9,624 nucleotides of DNA, taken from the NCBI GenBank assembly GCA_913776795.1, contig CAJYRH010000379.1, forward strand, positions 1 to 9,624, given 5' to 3'. The notes beneath the pieces were generated by a model that searched no databases, was not told the origin of the DNA, and worked only from the letters and a program-made list of their open reading frames with translations. The position numbers and the translations under genes are program-made. The DNA is from an uncultured Pseudorhodoferax sp. Lineage in GTDB: Bacteria; Pseudomonadota; Gammaproteobacteria; Burkholderiales; Burkholderiaceae. How positions within the stretch are numbered: position 1 is the first letter of the stretch; every line of letters starts with the position of its first letter. Shown here piece after piece: positions 1-6,515 of the stretch.

Positions 1-84
1 GAAGAGTTCGGGGCTCATGCTGGTCTTGCCCACGGCGGCCACCTGGCGCCGCACGGCAAGACCAGCATGAGCCCCGAACTCTTC
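1..84. repeat. 30-bp perfect inverted repeat at the window edge (probable fold-back artefact)
   Basis: Bases 1-30 are the exact reverse complement of bases 55-84, with a 24-base spacer (31-54). The right arm is real coding sequence: it encodes the PLP-lysine region of the deaminase (GKTSMSPELF). The left arm starts exactly at base 1 and has no independent coding sense. A perfect 30-base palindrome inside a conserved catalytic segment is not expected in nature. Such fold-backs are known from amplification or library chimeras at contig ends. I therefore read 1-30 as artefact and 31-84 as genuine. Confidence 0.9.
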
Positions 85-1155
85 GCCTTGCAGGCGGGAG
101 CCGGCTGCTGGGGCCTGACCGTGGCGACCTTCCACCAGGTGCGCGTGGCGCGCGCCGCGGGCTGGCGGCGCATCCTGCTGGCCAACGAGGCGGTGGGCAG
201 GCAGGAGCTGGCCTACTACATCGCGGAGCTGAACGCCGACCCGGCCTTCGACTTCTACCTGTACGTGGATTCCGTGGAGGGCGTGGAGCGCCTGTGCGCA
301 GCAGCGCAGCAGCATGGCGCACGCCGGCCCTTGCAGGTGTTGTTGGAGGTGGGCTATGCCCATGGCCGCTGCGGCGTGCGGAACGTGGACGACGCGCTGC
401 GCGTGTGCCAGGCGGTCCGCGCCGCGCAAGGCATGCTGCGGCTGGTCGGCGCGTCCGGCTTCGAGGGCCTGAACCAGTACGGCGGCCCTGCCGACCGCGA
501 ACGCAATGCGCAGGCCTTCCTGCAAGGCATGGCCGCCATGGTGCGCGCGGTCGACCAGGGCGGGCTGTTCGATGCCGAGCACATTCTGTTGAGCGCCGGC
601 GGCTCGGCCTTCTACGACATCGTGCTGCGGGAGTTCGCCGCGGTGGCGCTGTCGCGGCCGTGCCGCACCGTCGTGCGCAGCGGCTGCTACCTCACGCACG
701 ACAACCTGCTGTACCGCACGCTGCAAGGCGAGGTGGAAGAGCGCCTCGGCCTGGTTGAACCGGGCGGCAACGGCGACGAGGGCACCGCCCGCCTGGGCCG
801 CAAGCTGCAGCCCGCCATCGAGGTCTGGGGCCAGGTCATCTCGGCACCCGATGCGCAGACCGTCGTGCTCGGCGCCGGCCGGCGCGACTTCGGCCAGGAC
901 GCCGGCAATCCCGTTCCCGTGCGCTGGTACCGCGCCGGTCCGGCGCGATGTGCCAGTCTGACCGGCAGCCCCCAGGTCGGCATGGTCAGCGACCAGCACA
1001 CCAACCTGGTCCTGCAGCCGGGCCACGGCATCGCCGTTGGCGATCTCGTCGCGCTGGGCGTCTCCCACCCGTGCACCACCTTCGACAAGTGGCAGGTGCT
1101 CTATGTCATCGACGACGACGGCACGGTGGTCGATGCCGTGCGCACCTGGTTCTAG
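1..1155 (+). CDS. D-amino acid deaminase, D-serine dehydratase-like (DSD1 family), 5' truncated
   Basis: This is a fold-type III PLP enzyme with an N-terminal alanine-racemase-like barrel and a C-terminal zinc-binding domain. Family members cleave D-serine, D-threonine or related hydroxy-D-amino acids to 2-oxo acid and ammonia, or act as D-threonine or 3-hydroxyaspartate aldolases. The family signature LAPHGKTSMSPELF runs through bases 40-81, and the PLP-binding lysine is the codon at 58-60. The first ATG in frame (67) lies after that lysine, so it cannot be the true start: the gene begins upstream of the window. Bases 1-30 are probably not genuine, so reliable coding starts near 31. Other family blocks follow: ILLANEAVG, EVGYAHGRCGV, LSAGGSAFYD (phosphate-binding region), VVRSGCYLTHDNLLYRT and SHPCTTFDKW. 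In the last block the zinc-ligand His and Cys are codons 1066-1068 and 1072-1074. About 370 residues are present, missing only a short N-terminus. It leads a cluster with a D-aminoacylase and a DadA-like enzyme. The family is secure; the exact substrate is not. Confidence 0.9.
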   Translation, partial: EEFGAHAGLAHGGHLAPHGKTSMSPELFALQAGAGCWGLTVATFHQVRVARAAGWRRILLANEAVGRQELAYYIAELNADPAFDFYLYVDSVEGVERLCAAAQQHGARRPLQVLLEVGYAHGRCGVRNVDDALRVCQAVRAAQGMLRLVGASGFEGLNQYGGPADRERNAQAFLQGMAAMVRAVDQGGLFDAEHILLSAGGSAFYDIVLREFAAVALSRPCRTVVRSGCYLTHDNLLYRTLQGEVEERLGLVEPGGNGDEGTARLGRKLQPAIEVWGQVISAPDAQTVVLGAGRRDFGQDAGNPVPVRWYRAGPARCASLTGSPQVGMVSDQHTNLVLQPGHGIAVGDLVALGVSHPCTTFDKWQVLYVIDDDGTVVDAVRTWF

Positions 1156-1203
1156 CCGCCTGTCGCCAGCGCCCTTCCTTTTTTCTCTACACATCCAGTC
1201 CCC

Positions 1204-2661
1204 ATGAACCCCCACCATTTCGACCTGTTGATCCGCGGCGGCACGGTGATCGACGGCAGCAAGAAGCCCCGTTTCGACGCCGACGTCGGCGTGCTGCAGG
1301 GGCGCATCGCGGCCATCGGCGATCTGTCGGCTGCGACGGCCGACACCGTGCTGGACGCGGCGGGCCGTATCGTCGCGCCGGGCTTCATCGATTCGCACAC
1401 GCACGACGACCAGGCCGTGGTATCGCATGCCGGCATGCCGGCCAAGGTCTCCCAGGGCGTGACCACGGTGGTGACGGGCAACTGCGGCGTCAGTGCCGCG
1501 CCGCTGCGCGACGGCATGGACCTGCCCATGCCGCTGAACCTGATCGACGCGCCGGTGCAGGGCCGCTTCGGCACGTTCCGCGCCTACCTGGATGCGCTGC
1601 GCGCCACGCCGTCGTCTGTCAACGTGGCCGCGATGGTGGGGCACTCCACCCTGCGCGGCATGACCATGGACGCGCTGGACCGGCCCGCCAACGCGGCCGA
1701 GATCGCCGCCATGCGCGCCCACGTCGAAGAGGCGCTGTCGGCCGGCGCGATCGGCATGTCCACCGGCACCTTCTATGCCACGGCCACGCACGCCACCACC
1801 GAAGAGATCATCGAGGTGGGCAGGCCGTTGACCGGACGCGGCGCGCTGTACGTCACGCACATGCGCGACGAGGCAGACCGCATCGAGGAAGCCATGGAGG
1901 AGTCCTTCGCCATCGGCCGCGCGCTTGGCGTGCCGGTGGTGCTGTCGCACCACAAGGCCATGCACAAGCCGAACTTCGGCAAGACGCGCACCACGCTGCC
2001 CAGGATCCGCGAGGCCATGCAGCACCAGTGCGTGGCGCTGGACTGCTACCCCTATGCGGCCGGCTCCACCATGATCCGCACCGACCGCGGCATGCTGGAC
2101 AACCGCGTGCTGATCGCCAGCAGCGAGCCCCACCCCGAATGCGTGGGCCGCGACCTGGTCGACATCGCTGCCGAGTGGAAGGTCTCCAAGGAAGACGCCG
2201 CGCGCCGGCTGCAGCCCGGCAGCGCCATCTACTTCATGATGGACGAAGACGACGTGCAGCGCGTGCTGGCCTTCGACGAGACCATGATCGGCTCGGACGG
2301 CATTCCGCTGGGCGACAAGCCGCACCCGCGCCTGTGGGGCACCTTCCCGCGCGTGCTGGGCCACTACAGCCGCGACCTGGGCCTGTTCCCGCTGGAGACG
2401 GCGGTATGGAAGATGACCGGCCTCACGGCACGCAACTTCGGCCTGCACGGCCGCGGCACGCTGCAGGTCGGCCACCATGCCGACATCGTCGTCTTCGACG
2501 CCGCGACGGTGCGCGACGCGGCCGACTACGACACACCCACGCGGCCGGCCGAGGGCATCGCCGCCGTGATCGTCAACGGCGTGGTCACCTGGCGCGACGG
2601 CCAGCACACCGGCGCACGCAGCGGCCAGGTGATCGTGCGGGCCGACCGGGCCGACGCCTGA
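1204..2661 (+). CDS. N-acyl-D-amino-acid deacylase (D-aminoacylase)
   Basis: This is an amidohydrolase-superfamily zinc enzyme that hydrolyses N-acyl-D-amino acids to the carboxylate and free D-amino acid (EC 3.5.1.81 type). At 485 residues it matches the roughly 480-residue D-aminoacylases of Alcaligenes. The known ligands are visible: H65 and H67 in DSHTHDD, the bridging C94 in TGNCGVS, H219 in VTHMRDE, H249 in LSHHK and the catalytic D365 in MIGSDGIP. These correspond to H67, H69, C96, H220, H250 and D366 of the Alcaligenes enzyme. The blocks HPRLWGTFPRVLGHY and PLETAVWKMTGLTARNFGL are also typical. No signal peptide is present, so it should act in the cytoplasm on imported substrate. ATG 1204 is the only sensible start; it lies 48 bp after the deaminase stop in the same frame. 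The leader is pyrimidine-rich with no Shine-Dalgarno sequence. Acyl and side-chain preference (D-Glu, D-Asp or broad) cannot be told from sequence. Confidence 0.95.
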   Translation: MNPHHFDLLIRGGTVIDGSKKPRFDADVGVLQGRIAAIGDLSAATADTVLDAAGRIVAPGFIDSHTHDDQAVVSHAGMPAKVSQGVTTVVTGNCGVSAAPLRDGMDLPMPLNLIDAPVQGRFGTFRAYLDALRATPSSVNVAAMVGHSTLRGMTMDALDRPANAAEIAAMRAHVEEALSAGAIGMSTGTFYATATHATTEEIIEVGRPLTGRGALYVTHMRDEADRIEEAMEESFAIGRALGVPVVLSHHKAMHKPNFGKTRTTLPRIREAMQHQCVALDCYPYAAGSTMIRTDRGMLDNRVLIASSEPHPECVGRDLVDIAAEWKVSKEDAARRLQPGSAIYFMMDEDDVQRVLAFDETMIGSDGIPLGDKPHPRLWGTFPRVLGHYSRDLGLFPLETAVWKMTGLTARNFGLHGRGTLQVGHHADIVVFDAATVRDAADYDTPTRPAEGIAAVIVNGVVTWRDGQHTGARSGQVIVRADRADA

Positions 2662-2725
2662 GCAGGAGACCGCACGCGCAGCGTTCGCTGTTCGCAGCCA
2701 CCGAGCACACCACCCCCGCCACCAC

Positions 2726-3973
2726 ATGGTCACCGATGTATTGGTCCTGGGCGCCGGCATGGTCGGCACCTGCACCGCCCTGCAGCTGGCGTTGCGGGGC
2801 CACTCGGTGGCCTTGGTGGACCGGCGGGAAGCTGGCCGCGAAACCTCGTACGGCAATGCGGGCATCATCCAGCGCGAAGCCGTGGAGCCCTATGCCTTTC
2901 CGCGCAGCTGGTCGGCGGTGCGCGATGTGGCCCTGCGCCGTGGCATGGATGTGCATTACCACCTGGGCGCGTTGCCCGCGGTGGCGGCGCCGCTGGCGCG
3001 CTACTGGCACGCTTCGGCTCCGGCGCGCTATGCGCCACTCGCGCATGCGTACAGCCGCCTGATCGAACAGTGTCTGAAAGAACACGACGCGCTGATCGAA
3101 CAGTCCGGTGCCGCAGACCTGGTGCGCAGGCAGGGCTATCGACTGGCGTTTCGGAGCACCGCCGCGATGGATGCGGCCGCAGCGCGGGCCGAGGCACTGC
3201 GCCTGCGCCACGGCATCGGATTCGAGCTGCTCGACGGCGCGGCACTGGCGCGTGCCGAGCCTGGCCTGCGGACGCGGCTGGCAGGTGCACTGCATTGGCC
3301 CGATCCGTGGTCGGTCAGCGATCCCGGCGCGCTGGTGGACCGCTATGCGCAGAGGTTTCGTGCGCTCGGCGGTCATGTGGCCATGGGCGATGCCTGCACG
3401 CTGACGTCCGTGGCGGGGGGCTGGCAGGTGCGCGGCGCCGACGGCCTGCTGACGGCACGCCACGCCGTCATTGCGCTCGGCCCGTGGGCGGCCGGGTTGA
3501 CGGCCAGGCTGGGCTACACCTTGCCGCTGTTCATCAAGCGCGGCTACCACCACCACTACCGTGGCGGCCCCGGCCTGCGGCTGCCGATGCTGGACGCGGA
3601 GCGTGGCTTTGCGATGGCCCCCATGGCGCAGGGCCTGCGGCTGACGACCGGCGCGGAGTTCGCACGTCTCGGCGCACCCGCCACGCCGGTGCAACTGCGC
3701 AAGGTCGAGCGGGCCGCGCGGGAACTGATCGACCTGTCCGAGCCGGTGGAGACCGAGCCCTGGCTCGGCAACCGCCCGTGCACCGTGGACATGAACCCCG
3801 TCATCGGCGCGGCGCCGCGGCACGCGGGCTTGTGGTTCAACTTCGGGCATGGCCACCAGGGCTTCACGCTGGGGCCGGTCAGCGGGCGCCTGTTGGCCGA
3901 CCTGCTCGAAGGCGGCCAGCCCTTCGTCGACCCCGGCCCCTATGCGCCGACGCGCTTCGCCCACCGTGGGTAG
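2726..3973 (+). CDS. FAD-dependent D-amino acid oxidoreductase (DadA/DAO family)
   Basis: A 415-residue flavoprotein of the DAO family that oxidises D-amino acids to 2-oxo acids and ammonia. In bacterial DadA-type enzymes the electrons usually go to the respiratory chain rather than oxygen. The Rossmann FAD motif GAGMVG is at residues 9-14, followed by the ribose-binding acidic end of strand 2 (VALVDR). The DadA-like block ETSYGNAGII follows near residues 39-48. The C-terminal FAD block is NPVIGAAPRHAGLWFNFGHGHQG, ending in the family's GRLLADLL helix. Length matches DadA-like proteins (about 410-430). ATG 2726 is the only start in frame after the deacylase stop, leaving a 64-bp gap. An AGGAG-like stretch near 2663-2668 is too far away to serve it. 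With the deacylase and deaminase upstream it forms an apparent operon, and it would handle D-amino acids the PLP enzyme cannot eliminate from. Glycine or sarcosine oxidase-like activity is an alternative the sequence does not exclude. Confidence 0.85.
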   Translation: MVTDVLVLGAGMVGTCTALQLALRGHSVALVDRREAGRETSYGNAGIIQREAVEPYAFPRSWSAVRDVALRRGMDVHYHLGALPAVAAPLARYWHASAPARYAPLAHAYSRLIEQCLKEHDALIEQSGAADLVRRQGYRLAFRSTAAMDAAAARAEALRLRHGIGFELLDGAALARAEPGLRTRLAGALHWPDPWSVSDPGALVDRYAQRFRALGGHVAMGDACTLTSVAGGWQVRGADGLLTARHAVIALGPWAAGLTARLGYTLPLFIKRGYHHHYRGGPGLRLPMLDAERGFAMAPMAQGLRLTTGAEFARLGAPATPVQLRKVERAARELIDLSEPVETEPWLGNRPCTVDMNPVIGAAPRHAGLWFNFGHGHQGFTLGPVSGRLLADLLEGGQPFVDPGPYAPTRFAHRG

Positions 3974-3974
3974 C

Positions 3975-4007
3975 GCCGGACGTCCGGCCAAGACGGCCTT
4001 GCGGCCG
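3975..4007. terminator. GC-rich palindromes between convergent genes, possible terminator
   Basis: The 43-bp gap between the converging FAD enzyme and regulator genes contains a perfect 14-bp palindrome, GCCGGACGTCCGGC (3975-3988), directly after the stop codon. It overlaps a longer imperfect hairpin in which CGGCCAAG (3985-3992) pairs with CTTG-CG-GCCG (3998-4007). No T-run follows on either strand, so this is not a classical intrinsic terminator. A bidirectional structure that pauses polymerase or protects the mRNA ends is plausible. Confidence 0.35.
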
Positions 4008-4016
4008 CCACGCGCC

Positions 4017-4670
4017 CTACTCGGACGTGACCGCGACGATCCGGGCGCGCTGCCGGCTCACGCTGATGAAGGCGTGGCCCAGGCGGCTGTCGAAGTAGAC
4101 CGAATCGCCGCGCGCCAGCCGCACGACCTCGCCGTGGCGGAAGTGCAGCTCGACCTCGCCCGACAGCACGTAGACGAACTCTTCACCGAGGTGGGTGACG
4201 TAGTCGTCGGGACTCTCGATGCGGCGCGCGTGCACCGTGCCGACGATGGGGCTCATGCGTTTGCCGGCGGCGGTGGTACCCAGGAACTCGTAGTCGACCG
4301 CCAGGCCGCGGTACACGACCCCCTTGTCGGCACGGGTGACCACCGGCCCGTCGAGTTGCGTCGGCTTGACGCCAGGGCCGGCGAACATGGCATTCATGTC
4401 CATCTCCAGCGCGCGGCCCAGCGCGGTGAAGCTCTCGTAGCCCAGCGCCATCTGTCCCCGCTCGGCGCGGGAGATGCTGGTGATCGACACGCCGGAACGC
4501 TCGGCCAGATCGTTCAGGGTCCAGCCCAGCCGCTTGCGCGCCGTGCGCAGGCGATGGCCGAAGGTCGTGCGGTCCAGCGTTGGCGGCGCGACCTTGGGCT
4601 TGGCGGTCTTCTTGCCGATGGTGTGTGGTTGCACGCAGGTCTTCCTGAGGGGTGCCTCGAATTCTGCCAT
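4017..4670 (-). CDS. XRE-family transcriptional regulator with C-terminal cupin domain
   Basis: A 217-residue DNA-binding regulator. Residues 37-92 form an XRE helix-turn-helix (FGHRLRTARKRLGWTLNDLA, then SGVSITSISRAERGQMALGY). Residues 140-214 form a small cupin barrel with the putative ligand or metal residues H160 and E164 (THLGEEFVYVLSG) and H199 (RLGHAF). The first 30 residues are a basic, probably disordered tail (KKTAKPKV). The architecture matches XRE-cupin repressors such as PuuR, and PsdR of Pseudomonas, which controls a dipeptide transporter and a dipeptidase. The gene lies between the catabolic genes, which converge on it, and the divergent ABC transporter. Control of the transporter from the shared upstream region, probably with autoregulation, is the natural inference. 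The likely effector is a D-amino acid, an N-acyl derivative or a peptide, but this is not shown by the sequence. No strong ribosome binding site precedes ATG 4670, and a slightly internal start is possible. Confidence 0.9.
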   Translation of the reverse strand: MAEFEAPLRKTCVQPHTIGKKTAKPKVAPPTLDRTTFGHRLRTARKRLGWTLNDLAERSGVSITSISRAERGQMALGYESFTALGRALEMDMNAMFAGPGVKPTQLDGPVVTRADKGVVYRGLAVDYEFLGTTAAGKRMSPIVGTVHARRIESPDDYVTHLGEEFVYVLSGEVELHFRHGEVVRLARGDSVYFDSRLGHAFISVSRQRARIVAVTSE

Positions 4671-4718
4671 CCGTGCTGCGCTGCCGGCCCGCCGTTCCGA
4701 TCTTTGCCTCTAAGCAGT

Positions 4719-4734
4719 TTGCGGATACACAAAT
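4719..4734. promoter_or_regulatory. Putative operator copy 1
   Basis: TTGCGGATACACAAAT matches copy 2 at 13 of 16 positions and keeps the outer TTG...CAA symmetry. It lies about 49 bp upstream of the regulator's start codon, so it is placed for autoregulation. It is a less perfect palindrome than copy 2 and may bind more weakly. Confidence 0.5.
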
Positions 4735-4783
4735 TTTGATCGAACAACTTATCAGCAATAGGCCGAATCGATCATCCAAAAAA

Positions 4784-4799
4784 TTGCGTAAACGCAAAT
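4784..4799. promoter_or_regulatory. Putative operator copy 2 (perfect inverted repeat)
   Basis: TTGCGTAAACGCAAAT contains the exact inverted repeat TTGCGT-AA-ACGCAA (4784-4797), the form expected for a dimeric XRE regulator. Its start is 65 bp from that of copy 1, about six helical turns, which would allow binding on the same DNA face. It overlaps the proposed -35 box of the transporter promoter, which favours repression. Assignment to the adjacent XRE-cupin protein is inferred from position. Confidence 0.6.
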
Positions 4800-4812
4800 A
4801 CCTCCATACACT
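4784..4812 (+). promoter_or_regulatory. Possible sigma-70 promoter of the transporter operon
   Basis: A -35-like TTGCGT (4784-4789) and a -10-like TACACT (4807-4812) are separated by 17 bp. Each box matches consensus only partly (about 3 of 6 and 4 of 6). The position would give a transcript start near 4819 and a leader of about 90 bases. Its overlap with operator copy 2 supports a repressible promoter. The boxes are weak and other pairs cannot be excluded. Confidence 0.35.
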
Positions 4813-4895
4813 TTTCTTGATCGCACGACAGCGTCACCGGTGGGTCGCCGCACAGCGCAGCCGATGACCGTTCCTTCCCGCATCCGCACCCCTCT

Positions 4896-4901
4896 GGAGA
4901 G
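4896..4901 (+). promoter_or_regulatory. Ribosome binding site that fixes the binding-protein start
   Basis: GGAGAG lies 6 bases before ATG 4908. It supports that start over the in-frame TTG at 4902, which sits directly against this sequence. It is the clearest Shine-Dalgarno sequence in the transporter operon apart from the one before the last gene. Confidence 0.8.
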
Positions 4902-4907
4902 TTGACG

Positions 4908-6485
4908 ATGAAACGAAGAATGCTGGCCGCGTTGGCCGCCGTGTGCCTGTCGGCCGCGGCACTGCCCGCCATGGCGCAAACCGCGCCCAAGACGCTCAAG
5001 CTCGTGGCCCATGCGGACCTGAAGATCCAGGACCCGACCTTCACCACCGCCTACATCACGCGCAACTTCGGCCACATGGTCTACGACACCCTGTTCGCGC
5101 AGGACGCCAGGGGCCAGCCGCAGCCGCAGATGGTGGAAAAGCACACCGTCTCCAGGGACGGCAAGACGTGGACCTTCACGCTGCGCGAAGGTCTGAAGTT
5201 CTCCGACGGTGCCGCCGTGACGTCCGCCGACGCCATCGCTTCGTTGCAGCGCTTCGTGGCGCGCGACAGCCTGGGCCGCGCCATGGTCGCAGGCGGTGTG
5301 GATTGGAAGGCGGTGGACGCACGCACGTTCACGATGACGCTGCAAGAGCCCTTCGGCATGGTGCTGGAAACCCTGGCAAAGCCTTCGAGCTACCCGGCGC
5401 TGATCCTGCCGGAGCGGCTGGCCAGGATGCCGGCCACGTCCCCGCTGCCGGAGGTGCTGGGGTCCGGACCCTTCGTGTTCAAGCGCGACGAGTGGGTGCC
5501 CGGCAACAAGGTCGTGTTCGTGCGCAACCCGCATTACCTGCCCCGCAGCGAGCCCGCGAGCGGCCTTTCGGGCGGCAAGAAGAGCGCCTTCGACCGCGTC
5601 GAGTGGCTGTACCTGCCCGATTCCAACAGCGCCATCGCGGCGCTCAAGCGCGGCGAGGTCGACTTCATCGAGCAATTGCCGCCGGATTACATCGCGCCGC
5701 TGCGCACCGATGCCGGCGTGAAGGTCGGCGCGTTCGGCACCTACCAGGGCCTGCTGGTGATGAACCAGACGCAGCCGCCGTTCGACAACCCGAAGGTACG
5801 GCAGGCCTTGCTGATGGCCGTCAGCCAGGACCGCTTCAACGCCGCCATGGGCAACCCGATCGACATGCGCATGGCGTACTGCGGCAGCTTCTTCATCTGC
5901 GGCAGCGCCAACGACACGACGGCCGGCGCCGAGCCGTTCCGCACACCCGACGTGGCCAAGGCCAAGAAGGCGCTGTCCGAGGCCGGCTACAAGGGCGAGA
6001 AGGTGGTCATCCTGGTGCCCAGCGACATCGCCTTCCTGAACGGCGTGGCGCTGATGGCGGCGCAGACCATGAAGAGCATCGGCATGAACGTGGATGCGCA
6101 GACCATGGACTGGGCGTCGATCGGTGCGCGCCGCCTCAAGAAGGAGCCGGCCGATGCCGGCGGCTGGAACATGTTCGTCACCTGGGCCGGCGAGTTCGAC
6201 TCCAATTCGCCGGTCAGCAACGTCTGGCTGGGCGCGGCATGCGGATCGTCGTTGCCGGGCTGGCCTTGCGACAAGACGCTGGACACGCTGCGCACGGGCT
6301 GGGTCAAGGCGACCGATCCGGCGGACCGCAAGAAGGCGCTCGACGCCTTCCACGAGCGCGCGTTCGTCGCCGTGCCCTACATCATGGCCGGCCAGTACTC
6401 GGCGGCCTACGCGGCGCGAGCCAACCTCAAGGGTCTGGACAAGCTGTGGGCCGGCCTGCCGACGGTCTGGGTTCTCGACAAGTAA
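4908..6485 (+). CDS. ABC transporter periplasmic substrate-binding protein, family 5 (DppA/OppA-like)
   Basis: A 525-residue solute receptor that should capture peptides or related amides in the periplasm and deliver them to the permeases encoded downstream. The N-terminus is a classical signal peptide: MKRRM, a hydrophobic alanine/leucine core, and a likely cleavage after ALPAMA (residue 23). C13 is not in a good lipobox, so a soluble protein is expected. Family-5 blocks include the TTAYITRNFGHMVYDTLF region, DGKTWTFTLREGLKFSDG, the GSGPFVFKRDEW block, and NPKVRQALLMAVSQDRF. Four cysteines in two close pairs (C325/C331 and C445/C454) could form disulfides. The start is placed at ATG 4908 because of the ribosome binding site and because residue 1 then opens the signal peptide; the TTG at 4902 would add two residues. 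It is the first and probably most abundant product of the operon. Substrate is inferred from neighbours: N-acyl-D-amino acids or D-residue-containing peptides. Confidence 0.93.
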   Translation: MKRRMLAALAAVCLSAAALPAMAQTAPKTLKLVAHADLKIQDPTFTTAYITRNFGHMVYDTLFAQDARGQPQPQMVEKHTVSRDGKTWTFTLREGLKFSDGAAVTSADAIASLQRFVARDSLGRAMVAGGVDWKAVDARTFTMTLQEPFGMVLETLAKPSSYPALILPERLARMPATSPLPEVLGSGPFVFKRDEWVPGNKVVFVRNPHYLPRSEPASGLSGGKKSAFDRVEWLYLPDSNSAIAALKRGEVDFIEQLPPDYIAPLRTDAGVKVGAFGTYQGLLVMNQTQPPFDNPKVRQALLMAVSQDRFNAAMGNPIDMRMAYCGSFFICGSANDTTAGAEPFRTPDVAKAKKALSEAGYKGEKVVILVPSDIAFLNGVALMAAQTMKSIGMNVDAQTMDWASIGARRLKKEPADAGGWNMFVTWAGEFDSNSPVSNVWLGAACGSSLPGWPCDKTLDTLRTGWVKATDPADRKKALDAFHERAFVAVPYIMAGQYSAAYAARANLKGLDKLWAGLPTVWVLDK

Positions 6486-6515
6486 GACGAGCAGACCGCA
6501 TACCGCGCCACGACC

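Larger units (their letters stand above)
4671..4907. promoter_or_regulatory. Divergent regulatory region between the regulator and transporter genes
   Basis: This non-coding stretch separates the regulator start (4670, - strand) from the binding-protein start (4908, + strand). By my count bases 4701-4820 are about 38% G+C, in sharp contrast to the G/C-rich coding around them. It holds two copies of a 16-bp TTGCG...CAAAT element (4719-4734 and 4784-4799), a possible + strand promoter and a good ribosome binding site. A second repeated string, TTGATCG(A/C)AC(A/G)AC, occurs at 4736-4748 and 4817-4829, and an inverted CGATCA half lies at 4769-4774. A weak third TTGC-N6-GCAG element lies at 4704-4717. 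I could not place a convincing - strand promoter for the regulator. The AT-rich span 4719-4760 is where one would be expected. Confidence 0.75.

Noticed and set aside
67..69. ATG 67 as the true start of the deaminase
   Set aside because: It would remove the PLP-binding lysine (codon 58-60) and the conserved LAPHGKT segment just upstream. It is an internal methionine of a truncated gene.
948..3062. Long + strand frame (704 codons) overlapping the deaminase, deacylase and FAD enzyme genes
   Set aside because: Its product is arginine/alanine/histidine-rich low-complexity sequence, typical of an off-frame reading of G/C-rich genes. The overlapped frames carry clear enzyme motifs.
2585..3991. Antisense 468-codon frame opposite the FAD enzyme gene
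   Set aside because: There is no domain pattern and the composition is biased. The + strand carries a complete FAD-binding protein here.
4902..4907. TTG at 4902 as the start of the binding protein
   Set aside because: It directly abuts the GGAGAG sequence, leaving no spacing. ATG 4908 has proper spacing and gives a standard signal peptide.
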